Assembly (NCBI RefSeq): GCF_017571525.1 | Contig: NZ_JAGETY010000001.1 | Location: 186,001 to 250,000 of the forward strand | DNA from: Hymenobacter sp. BT559 | GTDB taxonomy: Bacteria > Bacteroidota > Bacteroidia > Cytophagales > Hymenobacteraceae | Length of the DNA: 64,000 nt | Reading direction: 5' to 3' | Shown here: one piece after another, positions 42,983 to 51,232 of the stretch | Layout of the letters: the number at the start of each line of letters is the position of its first letter | Numbering within the stretch: position 1 is the stretch's first letter | The notes under the pieces: model-generated | What the model was told of the DNA's origin: nothing | The model's input: the letters and a program-made list of their open reading frames with translations, nothing else | Database searches by the model: none | Made by a program: the position numbers and the translations under genes

Positions 42983-42990
42983 CAAAGGTC
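42983..42990 (-). promoter_or_regulatory. -7-like box GACCTTTG before the NarL-type gene
   Basis: One mismatch to TAnnTTTG, ending six bases before GTG 42977. It suggests that the regulator can be transcribed apart from the kinase. Confidence 0.45.
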
Positions 42991-43061
42991 GGCCCCACCA
43001 CCATACGGCGCTATCGCATAAAGATGTTAGGCTTATCCACCCGCCAGGCCACCCGCGGGGC

Positions 43062-44996
43062 CTAGCGCAGCGGCAGGCGCACCACCAGGCGCGTGCCAGG
43101 TTCCGCAGCTTCCAGCCTGATGGTGCCGCCCACGGCCTGCGCGCGCATGCGCATATTGGGCAGGCCCTGGCCACTGGAGCGGCTGGGGCTGACCAAACCA
43201 TCGCCGTCGTCGCGTACTTCCAGCTCCAGTTGCTGGCGCAGCCGTAGGCGCACGTGCACCTGCCGGGCATGCGCGTGCTTCACCACATTGTGCAGCGCTT
43301 CTTTATAAATATAGTAAAGAGCCTGACGCGTAGCCAGCGGCACGGTAGCATTGGCGATGGTAGTCTCCACGCCAAAGTCGAGCTCGAGGCCAGCCGGTGG
43401 CAGCACTTCGTGGGCGTGGTCGCGCAGGCGGTCGAGCAGGCTGGCGGCCGAGTCGTAGCGCGCATCAATGCTCCACACGGCATCGCGCATCTGGCGGGCG
43501 GCGCGGCGGCTAGCTTCCGCCATCTGGTCGAGGTACTCCTGCTGCTGGGCCGGCGCGTAGCGCCCCTCGCGCAGCAGCGTGCTTTGCATCGAAATCTGGG
43601 TCAGCATGCTACCTACCTCATCGTGCAGGTCGGCCGCAATGCGTGTGCGCAGGGCTTCGTGGCGGCTTATTTCGCGGCGCCGATAGTGCCAGAGTAGCCC
43701 ACTGCCGCCACACACTAAGAGCAAGGCTAGCACCAGGAGGGCGGCCAGTTGCTGGTGATAGCGCAGGCGCACGAGCTCCTGCTGCTGGGTTTGGAGTCGC
43801 CCCTGCTGCTGCACCAGCTGCAGCTGAATTTGCTGCCGCCGGTGCGAGGCCTGCGCCAGCAGGCCAGCCACCCGGCGCCGCGTGTCCTCACCAGTTAGAC
43901 TATCGGCATAGCTAATGGCCAGGGCCCGGTACTGGTAGGCCCGGTGCCACTGGCCGAGCTGCGCATTGGCCTCCGCCAGCACCTGCGCTGCATCCCGAAT
44001 GGCAGGGCGCAAGCCGTGGCCCCGGTTGAGAGCCAGGCTGCGCGCTGCGTAGTAAGAGGCGCTATCATACAGGCCTGTAGCCAGGTATATACGGCCTAGC
44101 AACAGTTGGGCCCGCGCGGCTGGGCCTTCCCAATCGGCTTGCAGAGTCTGGCGCAGCAGGCTGCGCGCAGCCGTTATGGCCGCGGCATGGTTGCCTTGAC
44201 GCTCCGTCATCTCCGCAATGCTCAACTCTACCGGCAGCATCCCTTGCGTGTTAAACACATTGTGGTAGCTAGCCGCGGCCGACGTATAATAATGCCCTGC
44301 CAGGCTCCAACGCGCCTGTTGCCGGTTCAGGTCGCCGAGCCCACTATAAGCGCCACCGATGCCGATATTATCTTTCAGACTTTGGGCGAGAAGTAAAGCT
44401 TGGTCAAAATGCTCCTGAGCAGCAGCGTATTCGCCCAGCGCAATCTCTATCAACCCGGCTTGAATAAGCTGATAAAGCTCGGCCCGGCGATTATGAATAG
44501 CCTGCGCCAGCGCTAGGCCCTGCAGGTTTATGGCCAAGGCCCCACTGTAGTCGCCCTGCTCAAAATGAATGCGGCCCAGGTTGTAAAGCCCGCGCGTACG
44601 GTCGTAGCTGCTGTGCAGTCTCGACGCCAAGCTCAGCGCTTGCTGCGTGTGGTAAAGGGCCGAATCATACTTGCTAGCCCCCCGGTAATAGTAGCCCAGG
44701 CTAAAGTGCGCATTGAGCATGCCCCGCTCGTAGTGCAGCTGCTTGGCCAACACCAGCGCCTGCTTGGCAAACTGGCGCGTTTTTGCCGCTTGGTTGATGC
44801 GCAGTAAAAATGCCTGCTTATTTAACCAGTTCACATAAGCAGTATCGAGCCGGGCGGGCGGGCTAGGTTGCGCTGGCGCCACACTAGCCGCCGAGGCAGC
44901 CTGGGCACCTGCCTGGAGTACCTGCGCCCCTAGCAGCCATGCTATTCCTATTGCACGACGCGCCAGCCGCCGGCTTGCTGGCTTCAGGCTAAGCAT
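43062..44996 (-). CDS. TPR-containing NarX-type sensor histidine kinase
   Basis: A 644-residue membrane kinase: signal/leader helix, an extracytoplasmic array of about six TPR units (residues 50-350; AHFSLGYYYRGASKYDSALYH, GLYNLGRIHFEQGDYSGAL and so on), a coiled coil, a membrane helix (about 400-420), a HisKA_3 domain with His458 in ADLHDEVGSMLTQIS, and a HATPase with ALHNVVKHAHARQVHV and DDGDGLVSPSRSSGQGLPNM. Kinases of this type are typical of Bacteroidota and signal to NarL-type regulators, here the next gene 84 bases on. The TPRs may detect proteins or peptides of the envelope. Confidence 0.9.
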   Translation of the reverse strand: MLSLKPASRRLARRAIGIAWLLGAQVLQAGAQAASAASVAPAQPSPPARLDTAYVNWLNKQAFLLRINQAAKTRQFAKQALVLAKQLHYERGMLNAHFSLGYYYRGASKYDSALYHTQQALSLASRLHSSYDRTRGLYNLGRIHFEQGDYSGALAINLQGLALAQAIHNRRAELYQLIQAGLIEIALGEYAAAQEHFDQALLLAQSLKDNIGIGGAYSGLGDLNRQQARWSLAGHYYTSAAASYHNVFNTQGMLPVELSIAEMTERQGNHAAAITAARSLLRQTLQADWEGPAARAQLLLGRIYLATGLYDSASYYAARSLALNRGHGLRPAIRDAAQVLAEANAQLGQWHRAYQYRALAISYADSLTGEDTRRRVAGLLAQASHRRQQIQLQLVQQQGRLQTQQQELVRLRYHQQLAALLVLALLLVCGGSGLLWHYRRREISRHEALRTRIAADLHDEVGSMLTQISMQSTLLREGRYAPAQQQEYLDQMAEASRRAARQMRDAVWSIDARYDSAASLLDRLRDHAHEVLPPAGLELDFGVETTIANATVPLATRQALYYIYKEALHNVVKHAHARQVHVRLRLRQQLELEVRDDGDGLVSPSRSSGQGLPNMRMRAQAVGGTIRLEAAEPGTRLVVRLPLR

Positions 44997-45080
44997 ACTT
45001 CGCAGAACAGGGCCGGTTACTCATACCACGAAGTAACTACATTTAGTAGCATTCAACTCATCTTCTCTCTATACCTGGCT

Positions 45081-45119
45081 AAAAAAGAAGGCTCAGCAAC
45101 AACTGGTTGCTGAGCCTTC
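45081..45119 (-). terminator. Intrinsic terminator of the ATP synthase operon
   Basis: A 14-base stem (GAAGGCTCAGCAAC/GTTGCTGAGCCTTC) with a five-base loop, followed on the minus strand by a run of six T. It lies 22 bases after the atpG stop. Confidence 0.92.
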
Positions 45120-45140
45120 CGGTACAGGTTTGGGCGAGGG

Positions 45141-46043
45141 CTAGCGGCTGGCAGCCAAGGCTTCAGCGCCCCCCACAATTTCGAGAATCTCGGTGGTAAT
45201 AGCGGCTTGGCGCGTGCGGTTATACGTCAGTTTCAGCGATTTTAATAGCTCACCGGCGTTGTCTGTAGCTTTGTCCATCGCCGTCATACGGGCGCCGTGC
45301 TCCGAGGCATTGCTTTCCAGCACCGCTTTGTAGAGTTGAATTTTCAGGCTCTGCGGAATGAGCGTTTGAATAATCTGCTCTTTGCTAGGCTCGAAAATGT
45401 AGTCGATGCTGGCATCGGGGGCCGTGGCGCTAGGGGTGCCGGCGGGCACCTCGGTAGGCACCAACGGCAGCAGCTGCTCGGCCTGCACCACTTGCGTGGC
45501 TACGTTCTTGAACTCGTTGTAGACCATCACGACTTGGTCGTAGCTACCCTCTGTGAAGCCACGCATGGCTTCTTCAGCAGCCGGCCGCACGGTGTCAAAT
45601 GACAGCTTGCCAAATACATGCGTGTAGTCGCCCACCCGCTTGTAGCTACGGCGGCCGTAGTAGTCGTGCGCCTTTTTGCCAATTGCCATCACCGAAATGC
45701 TGCTAGCCGGCAGGTTGGCGTAGCGCTCTGCGATGAGGGCATTCACGCCCTTGAATACGTTGGCGTTGAACGCACCGGCTAGGCCACGGTCCGACGTAAT
45801 GGCGATGATGAGCACCCGGCGCACCTCACGCACCTGGCCATACTCGCTCACTACTTCGTCAGTGGTCGTACGAGTCAGATTAGCTAGAATGCTGGTCAGT
45901 CGCTGGGCGTAGGGGCGCATCCGGATGATGTTATCCTGGGCCCGGCGCAGCTTGGCCGCCGCCACCATTTTCATGGCTTTGGTAATCTGCTGCGTGCTCG
46001 AAACCGACTGGATGCGCGAGCGAACTTCTTTTAAAGAGGCCAT
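45141..46043 (-). CDS. atpG: ATP synthase F1 subunit gamma
   Basis: A 300-residue central-shaft subunit that turns inside the alpha/beta ring. The N-terminus MASLKEVRSRIQSVSSTQQITKAMKMVAAAKLRRAQ and the C-terminus SEHGARMTAMDKATDNAGEL...YNRTRQAAITTEILEIVGGAEAL are canonical. It ends the operon and is followed by a strong terminator. A 100-base inverted repeat separates it from atpA. Confidence 0.97.
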   Translation of the reverse strand: MASLKEVRSRIQSVSSTQQITKAMKMVAAAKLRRAQDNIIRMRPYAQRLTSILANLTRTTTDEVVSEYGQVREVRRVLIIAITSDRGLAGAFNANVFKGVNALIAERYANLPASSISVMAIGKKAHDYYGRRSYKRVGDYTHVFGKLSFDTVRPAAEEAMRGFTEGSYDQVVMVYNEFKNVATQVVQAEQLLPLVPTEVPAGTPSATAPDASIDYIFEPSKEQIIQTLIPQSLKIQLYKAVLESNASEHGARMTAMDKATDNAGELLKSLKLTYNRTRQAAITTEILEIVGGAEALAASR

Positions 46044-46060
46044 AACTTAATTAGAAACTA

Positions 46061-46160
46061 AAAATCGCCGGTCGTTGCGAACGAGTGTGAAGCCATTGCA
46101 CCAGAACGCTGTCGTGCGGAGGCGATGGCTTCGCGTTGCGCGCAAGGACCGGCGATTTTT
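46061..46160. repeat. Inverted repeat inside the atp operon
   Basis: Outer arms AAAATCGCCGGTC and GACCGGCGATTTT are perfect; the inner part holds TGCGAA...GAAGC copies (GGCTTCGCGTTGCGCGCAAGGAC on the right) and belongs to the same family as 26722-26836. It occupies almost the whole space between atpA and atpG. Confidence 0.8.
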
Positions 46161-46166
46161 TGCTGT

Positions 46167-47750
46167 TTATTTGGCAGCGTAGCTAGCAGCTACGTCTTTG
46201 GCCGTCTGGCGGATGGCACCCGTTACCGAGTCATCCAGCTTGCCGGCTTTCAGGGCCTTGAGGGCGTCGGGATTGCGGGCGTTCATCACCTGCGTAAACT
46301 CCTTCTCAAATTCCCGCACACGGTTCACGGGCACGGTGTCGAGCAGGCCGTTAGTAGCAGCGTAGATGATGGCCACCTGGTCTTCTACCTTCACTGGCGA
46401 AAACTGGGGCTGCTTCAGGATTTCCAGGTTGCGGCGGCCACGCTCGATAGTGAGCTTGGTCGAAGCATCGAGGTCTGAGCCAAACTTGGCGAAGGCTTCC
46501 AGCTCGCGGAACTGCGCCTGGTCGAGCTTTAGCGTACCCGACACCTTCTTCATGCTCTTAATCTGGGCGTTACCACCCACGCGGCTTACCGAGATACCCA
46601 CGTTGATAGCGGGACGCACGCCGGAGTTGAAGAGATTGGTTTCGAGGAATATCTGGCCGTCCGTAATCGAGATTACGTTAGTCGGGATGTAGGCCGACAC
46701 GTCACCGGCCTGCGTTTCGATGAGCGGCAAGGCCGTCAGCGAGCCCCCACCTTTGACCAGCGGCTTCAAGCTTTCAGGCAGGTCGTTCATGTTGCGCGCA
46801 ATCTCGTCCGAAGCGTTGATTTTGGCGGCACGCTCCAGCAAACGGCTGTGCAGATAGAATACGTCGCCAGGGTAAGCCTCGCGGCCTGGAGGGCGACGGA
46901 GCAGCAGCGACACTTCGCGGTAAGCCACCGCCTGCTTCGACAAGTCGTCGTAGACTACGAGAGCCGGACGGCCCGTATCGCGGAAGTATTCGCCGATAGC
47001 AGCACCAGTGAAAGGAGCGTAAAACTGCATCGGGGCGGGGTCTGAGGCCGAGGCCGACACTACCACGGTGTAATCCATGGCGCCGCCCTTTGTGAGGGCA
47101 TTCACCACCTGCGCTACTGTCGAAGCCTTCTGGCCTACGGCTACGTAGATGCAGAATACGGGCTCGCCACGCTCGAAAAACTCGCGCTGGTTGAGGATAG
47201 CGTCGAGCGCTACCGTCGATTTGCCAGTCTGGCGGTCGCCGATAATCAATTCGCGCTGGCCACGGCCAATCGGAATCATGGCGTCGATAGCCTTGATACC
47301 CGTTTGCAGCGGCTCGGTTACAGGCTGGCGGAAGATTACCCCGGGAGCCTTGCGCTCAAGCGGCATCTCGTAGGTCTGGCCCTGAATGGGACCGCGACCG
47401 TCGATGGGCTGGCCCAACGTATTCACTACGCGGCCCACGATGCCCTCGCCTACTTGGATTGCAGCGATTTTATTGGTGCGGCGCACAGTAGCGCCTTCCC
47501 GGATTTCAGAGTAGTCGCCGAGCAATACGGCGCCTACGTTATCCTCTTCGAGGTTCAGCACCAGCCCTTGCAGGCCATTTTCGAACTCAATCAGCTCGCC
47601 CGACTGCGCGTGCGACAGGCCGTAGATGCGAGCTACACCGTCGCCCACCTGGAGCACGGTGCCGACTTCTTCCAGCTCGGCGGCCGATTTAAAATTGGAC
47701 AGCTGCTGCCGCAGGATGGCGGATACTTCGTCCGGGCGTACTTCTGCCAT
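46167..47750 (-). CDS. atpA: ATP synthase F1 subunit alpha
   Basis: A 527-residue subunit carrying the non-catalytic nucleotide sites: P-loop [24 protein letters not shown] before it, Walker B-like region [34 protein letters not shown] and [16 protein letters not shown]. Residue order, length and the N-terminal crown are standard. It starts eight bases downstream of the atpH stop. Confidence 0.97.
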   Translation of the reverse strand: MAEVRPDEVSAILRQQLSNFKSAAELEEVGTVLQVGDGVARIYGLSHAQSGELIEFENGLQGLVLNLEEDNVGAVLLGDYSEIREGATVRRTNKIAAIQVGEGIVGRVVNTLGQPIDGRGPIQGQTYEMPLERKAPGVIFRQPVTEPLQTGIKAIDAMIPIGRGQRELIIGDRQTGKSTVALDAILNQREFFERGEPVFCIYVAVGQKASTVAQVVNALTKGGAMDYTVVVSASASDPAPMQFYAPFTGAAIGEYFRDTGRPALVVYDDLSKQAVAYREVSLLLRRPPGREAYPGDVFYLHSRLLERAAKINASDEIARNMNDLPESLKPLVKGGGSLTALPLIETQAGDVSAYIPTNVISITDGQIFLETNLFNSGVRPAINVGISVSRVGGNAQIKSMKKVSGTLKLDQAQFRELEAFAKFGSDLDASTKLTIERGRRNLEILKQPQFSPVKVEDQVAIIYAATNGLLDTVPVNRVREFEKEFTQVMNARNPDALKALKAGKLDDSVTGAIRQTAKDVAASYAAK

Positions 47751-47757
47751 TGGAATA

Positions 47758-48321
47758 TTAGTTTAAGCTGGGAGTATAAGTATTGTCGGTGAGCGAGGTA
47801 CGCAGGCGACGCAGGTTGCCCTTCACCGAGTCATCAATCTGGCGGTCGCCTACCCGCAGCACGAAGCCGCCAATCAGCGAGGCATCCACCTTTTCGGTGA
47901 GCGACACATCGGGCAGACCGGTTTGTAGCTTCACCATTTTCTCAATTTCGGCGCGGGTAGCCGGCGTAAGTGGCGCAGCCGAAGTTACTTCAGCTACCTG
48001 CACGCCCATCAGCGCGTTGTACTGCTTCAAAAACTCAGTACCGATGTGCTCGAGCGCATCCTCCCGATTTTTGCTAGTGAGAATTTGAAAGAAGCGCATC
48101 AGCATGTCCGATACCTTGCCGCTGAACAGCGCCGTAAGGATGCTAAGTTTCTTGTCGTGCTTCACAATCGGGTTGCGCAGCAGCAGGCGCAAATCGCGAC
48201 TACCGGCCATTGTATTGGCCAGCAGGTCCATATCCTGCTTCAGCGTTGCCAGCGTGCCCTGCTCCTGGGCCAGGTCGAGCAAGGACTTGGCATAGCGGGC
48301 GGCTACTTGGTGGTCGGCCAT
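47758..48321 (-). CDS. atpH: ATP synthase F1 subunit delta (OSCP)
   Basis: A 187-residue peripheral-stalk subunit. N-terminal helical bundle [22 protein letters not shown] and the C-terminal [24 protein letters not shown] match OSCP/delta. It joins the stator to the top of F1. Confidence 0.93.
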   Translation of the reverse strand: MADHQVAARYAKSLLDLAQEQGTLATLKQDMDLLANTMAGSRDLRLLLRNPIVKHDKKLSILTALFSGKVSDMLMRFFQILTSKNREDALEHIGTEFLKQYNALMGVQVAEVTSAAPLTPATRAEIEKMVKLQTGLPDVSLTEKVDASLIGGFVLRVGDRQIDDSVKGNLRRLRTSLTDNTYTPSLN

Positions 48322-48324
48322 TGG

Positions 48325-48428
48325 GTTAATTGCTAATGGTTAATGATTAATTGTTAATGAGTGTTATGCCCTGCTTTTCGGTGTAGCCGAGGCAAGTAAC
48401 CACCAGCAATTAACCATTGACAATTAAT
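48325..48428. repeat. AT-rich TTAATTG-type tract between atpF and atpH
   Basis: Repeated motifs (GGTTAATTGCTAATGG, ATTAATTGTTAATG, AATTAACCATTGACAATTAATTG) on both sides of a GC-rich centre give partial self-complementarity. Composition contrasts with the genes around it. Arms are not exactly alignable by eye. Confidence 0.5.
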
Positions 48429-48930
48429 TGAGCTTTACGTCTTTCAGGTACTCGTCTACCAGCTTTTGCTGAGCAGCCGGGTCGGCCAGCTCGCGGCGTA
48501 GCACACGCTCGGCAATGTCTACACTCAGCTGAGCTGCCGTGTTTTTAACTTCGGCCAACGCCTGGTTTTTCTCCTGCTGAATGGCTTCACGGGCTTGCTG
48601 CGTAATGCGATTAGCCTCTTCGGTAGCCGACGTCTTGGCCTTTTCGATGAGTTGGTTGGCGATGTTCTGGCCTTCCTTCAGCATCTGGTCGCGCTCGTGG
48701 CGGGCATCGGCCAGCAGCTTTTCGTTGCCGGCTTTGAGGCTTTGCATTTCCAACTTGGCCTGCTCGGCCATTTTCAGGGCCTGGTCGATGCTGTCTTCCC
48801 GGTCTTTCAGCGAGCCCAAAATAGGCTTCCAGGCAAACTTAGCCAGCAGCAGAAAGAGCAGAAGAAAAATGAGGGTTTGCCAGAATAGCAAACCAAATTC
48901 GGGAGTGATAAGATTCATAAAGGACGGCAA
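48424..48930 (-). CDS. atpF: ATP synthase F0 subunit b
   Basis: A 168-residue stalk subunit with one membrane helix (about residues 8-28, FGLLFWQTLIFLLLFLLLAKFAWKPI) followed by a long charged helix (EDSIDQALKMAEQAKLEMQ and onward). The FAWKP hinge is conserved in b subunits. It dimerises and reaches to delta. Confidence 0.95.
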   Translation of the reverse strand: MPSFMNLITPEFGLLFWQTLIFLLLFLLLAKFAWKPILGSLKDREDSIDQALKMAEQAKLEMQSLKAGNEKLLADARHERDQMLKEGQNIANQLIEKAKTSATEEANRITQQAREAIQQEKNQALAEVKNTAAQLSVDIAERVLRRELADPAAQQKLVDEYLKDVKLN

Positions 48931-49107
48931 TTATCGGGGTGGCAGCGCCGCCGTGAGGCGGCACCGATAAACATCCGGCGGCGGCTAAGTTGCCCGAACG
49001 CCCGGCGTGCTAGGCCTAGCCAGCAAAACCAGGCTGTAGCCGAACGAAAACCCGGCGCGACTGACCTCCGCAGGGGAAGCCAGCCGGCCGGGCTTAGACC
49101 GACGCGA
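48931..49107. other. Spacer between atpE and atpF
   Basis: 177 bases without a frame, rich in short complementary GC segments. No clear terminator or promoter box was found. Confidence 0.4.
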
Positions 49108-49368
49108 TTACTGCAATTTCAGGGCGATGAGCAGGCAGACTACGATGGCGAACAGCGTAGCACCTTCCAGCAGCGCCGCCACGATAAGCATAGCCGTCTG
49201 GATTTTGCCCGAAGCCTCCGGCTGACGGCCGATGGCTTCCATAGCGCTACCCCCGATGCGGCCAATGCCCAGGCCAGCGCCTAGGATAGCCAGACCAGCG
49301 CCGAGGCCGGCACCCATTACAGCCAGACCAACCGAATTAACAACTTGCAGCAACAACGAAAGAAGCAT
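49108..49368 (-). CDS. atpE: ATP synthase F0 subunit c
   Basis: An 86-residue hairpin of two helices that forms the rotor ring. GLAILGAGLGIGRIGGSAMEAIGRQPEA is the first helix and polar loop; the ion-binding Glu is in AALLEGATLFAIV in the second helix. No Gln in helix 1 and no Ser/Thr directly after the Glu, as would be expected for sodium binding, so proton coupling is more likely. Confidence 0.95.
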   Translation of the reverse strand: MLLSLLLQVVNSVGLAVMGAGLGAGLAILGAGLGIGRIGGSAMEAIGRQPEASGKIQTAMLIVAALLEGATLFAIVVCLLIALKLQ

Positions 49369-49447
49369 GGTAAAGAGAAAAATGTGTGTAGGGAAAAAAC
49401 TTGGGAGAAAACAACCCGGCGGCCAGCATGGCTACCCGGCTAGGGGG

Positions 49448-50539
49448 TTAGTGAGCGGCTACGTCGGGCTGGCCGAAGTGGGTAAAGTTGGAGCCGCCGC
49501 CGCGCTGCTCGGCAGTACCGAAATCCTCGTCGTGGCTGTGCGCGTCGTCGTGGTGATGCTCTTCTACAGCGCTGCCGATGTACATGGCTGTGAGCAGGGT
49601 GAAGATATAGGCTTGCAGAATCGACACCAGCAACTCTAGCAGGCTGATGAACAAGCCGAAAGGCACTGAGAGGAAACCCGTGGCCGCCGAACGGAAAATG
49701 AAGATGAGGCTGATAAAGCTCAGGATGATGATGTGGCCGGCCGTAATATTGGCAAACAGACGAATCATCAGTGAGAAGGGCTTCACAATCACCCCTACCA
49801 ACTCGACCGGCACCATAATAATGTAGAGCGGCCACGGCACGCCTGGTGGCGCGAAGATGTGACCCCAGTAATTCTTGTTGGCGCTGAACAGCGTGATAAT
49901 TAGCGTAAGGATAGCTAGGGCGCCCGTTACGGCAATATTGCCGGTGAGGTTGGCTGCGCCGGGCGTGAGGCCAAGCAGGTTATTAAACCAGATAAAGAAG
50001 AATACCGTGAGCAGGTACGGCATGTAGCGCTCGTACTTCGGGCCAATACTTTTCTTGGCTACTTCGTCGCGAATAAATAGTACGAAAGGCTCAAGGGCAT
50101 TTTGCAGGCCCGATGGCGCCTGACCGGCGCGGCGACGATACGACTTAGCAACGGAAGAGAACACCAGCAGCAACACCAGGCTACTCATAGCAAGGGCGGC
50201 TACGTTCTTGGTGATGGAAAAGTCGTAGACTTTGCTGCCATCGGTCGTAACGAGTTTCTCTTCTTCCAGCTTGAAGTTGCCGTAGGTTTCGCCTTCAGCT
50301 ATATGCTTGGACGAGAATACCGACAAGCCCTTGCCAGGCTGGTAAGCGATGATGGGCAGATAGGTAACGAAATTGCTGTTGTCGGTGCTAAACCAGTGCC
50401 ACTCGTGCGAGTCGGCAACGTGGTGCAAAATAACTTCGCCCGGGTTGAAGGACTCCCCTTTTTCACCCGTTTTAGTGGGTTCGGCGCTAAAGCCGACGAA
50501 CGTGCACAGGCAAAGTAAGAGGGTGAGTAAACGCTTCAT
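49448..50539 (-). CDS. atpB: ATP synthase F0 subunit a
   Basis: A 363-residue subunit that forms the ion half-channels. The Arg essential for ion transfer is in SLMIRLFANITAGHI; other helices hold FVLFIRDEV and FFFIWFNNLLGLTPG. The N-terminus is a cleavable-looking signal (residues 1-19) followed by a ~95-residue extracytoplasmic segment, an extension seen in this phylum. The C-terminus has a His/Asp-rich tail (EEHHHDDAHSHDEDFGTA). Confidence 0.95.
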   Translation of the reverse strand: MKRLLTLLLCLCTFVGFSAEPTKTGEKGESFNPGEVILHHVADSHEWHWFSTDNSNFVTYLPIIAYQPGKGLSVFSSKHIAEGETYGNFKLEEEKLVTTDGSKVYDFSITKNVAALAMSSLVLLLVFSSVAKSYRRRAGQAPSGLQNALEPFVLFIRDEVAKKSIGPKYERYMPYLLTVFFFIWFNNLLGLTPGAANLTGNIAVTGALAILTLIITLFSANKNYWGHIFAPPGVPWPLYIIMVPVELVGVIVKPFSLMIRLFANITAGHIIILSFISLIFIFRSAATGFLSVPFGLFISLLELLVSILQAYIFTLLTAMYIGSAVEEHHHDDAHSHDEDFGTAEQRGGGSNFTHFGQPDVAAH

Positions 50540-50576
50540 TCAATAGGAGTTAAAAACCAAGTCCAAGGGTAAATTA

Positions 50577-50987
50577 TTATGCTTTTGGGACTTGCTTCGC
50601 TGAAAACGGGCGCAAGTTACTAAAAATAGCCCATATTTCAAAGCCAGCACACAGAAAGTAGCCAATGAAGAAGGCTCCCAAGAAGGTAAGCAAACTGTGA
50701 TTGTCGTGGAGGTTACTGCGAAAAAAGTAGACAAGAATAATCCCGATTCCGAGCACCAGACGCACACCGACGCCACTGAAATACGCTACTAGAAAATTAT
50801 TGGGAGAGTTCCGCACCACGCTTGCCGTAAGCCAATACGCGAGCAGCGTAAGCGCCAGCAACACCCCTAGCACGAGCGGCGCCAGTGGGTGCACCACCGC
50901 CGGCCCGAAGGCCGCCCGCAAGCCGAAAAGCACGGCCAAAGAGCTCAGCGCAAAAGCAGCGAATTGGGTAAGAAAACGAGCATTCAT
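50577..50987 (-). CDS. AtpI-like membrane protein
   Basis: A 136-residue protein with four membrane helices (LTQFAAFALSSLAVLFGLRAA, LVLGVLLALTLLAYWLTA, GVGVRLVLGIGIILVYF, LLTFLGAFFIGYFLCAGFEIWAI). Position at the head of the operon and four-helix layout fit AtpI, which helps assemble the c ring or stator. The start MNARFLTQ is chosen over the upstream frame start. A GACCTTTG box lies 25 bases upstream. Confidence 0.75.
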   Translation of the reverse strand: MNARFLTQFAAFALSSLAVLFGLRAAFGPAVVHPLAPLVLGVLLALTLLAYWLTASVVRNSPNNFLVAYFSGVGVRLVLGIGIILVYFFRSNLHDNHSLLTFLGAFFIGYFLCAGFEIWAIFSNLRPFSAKQVPKA

Positions 50988-51011
50988 GGGCAGTTGGCCT
51001 AAACCGGGGCG

Positions 51012-51019
51012 CAAAGGTC
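51012..51019 (-). promoter_or_regulatory. -7-like box GACCTTTG of the atp operon
   Basis: One mismatch to TAnnTTTG. It would give a leader of about 18 bases before atpI. Together with the terminator at 51036-51068 it suggests that the operon begins here. Confidence 0.5.
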
Positions 51020-51035
51020 GGCACAAATGCGCGCA

Positions 51036-51068
51036 AAAGCCCCGTTGGCCAAGGCCAACAGGGCTTTA
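51036..51068. terminator. Terminator upstream of the atp operon
   Basis: AAAGCCCCGTTGGCC pairs with GGCCAACAGGGCTTT with one mismatch and has T-runs on both strands. It lies between the serine hydrolase stop and the promoter of the atpI gene. Confidence 0.75.
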
Positions 51069-51232
51069 TTTATGAAAAAACGCTGAAAATTTTTAATACG
51101 CTACAGTGAGTGGTAGAGAGGCCCGAGATACCAACGCGAGTCCACCAGCCGCGGCGGCGCTAGTATGCGCACATCGATAGTGCATTTGTTCTCGTTACGG
51201 CCGCAGGTTTCTTTTCGGTTGAGATGCCTCTG

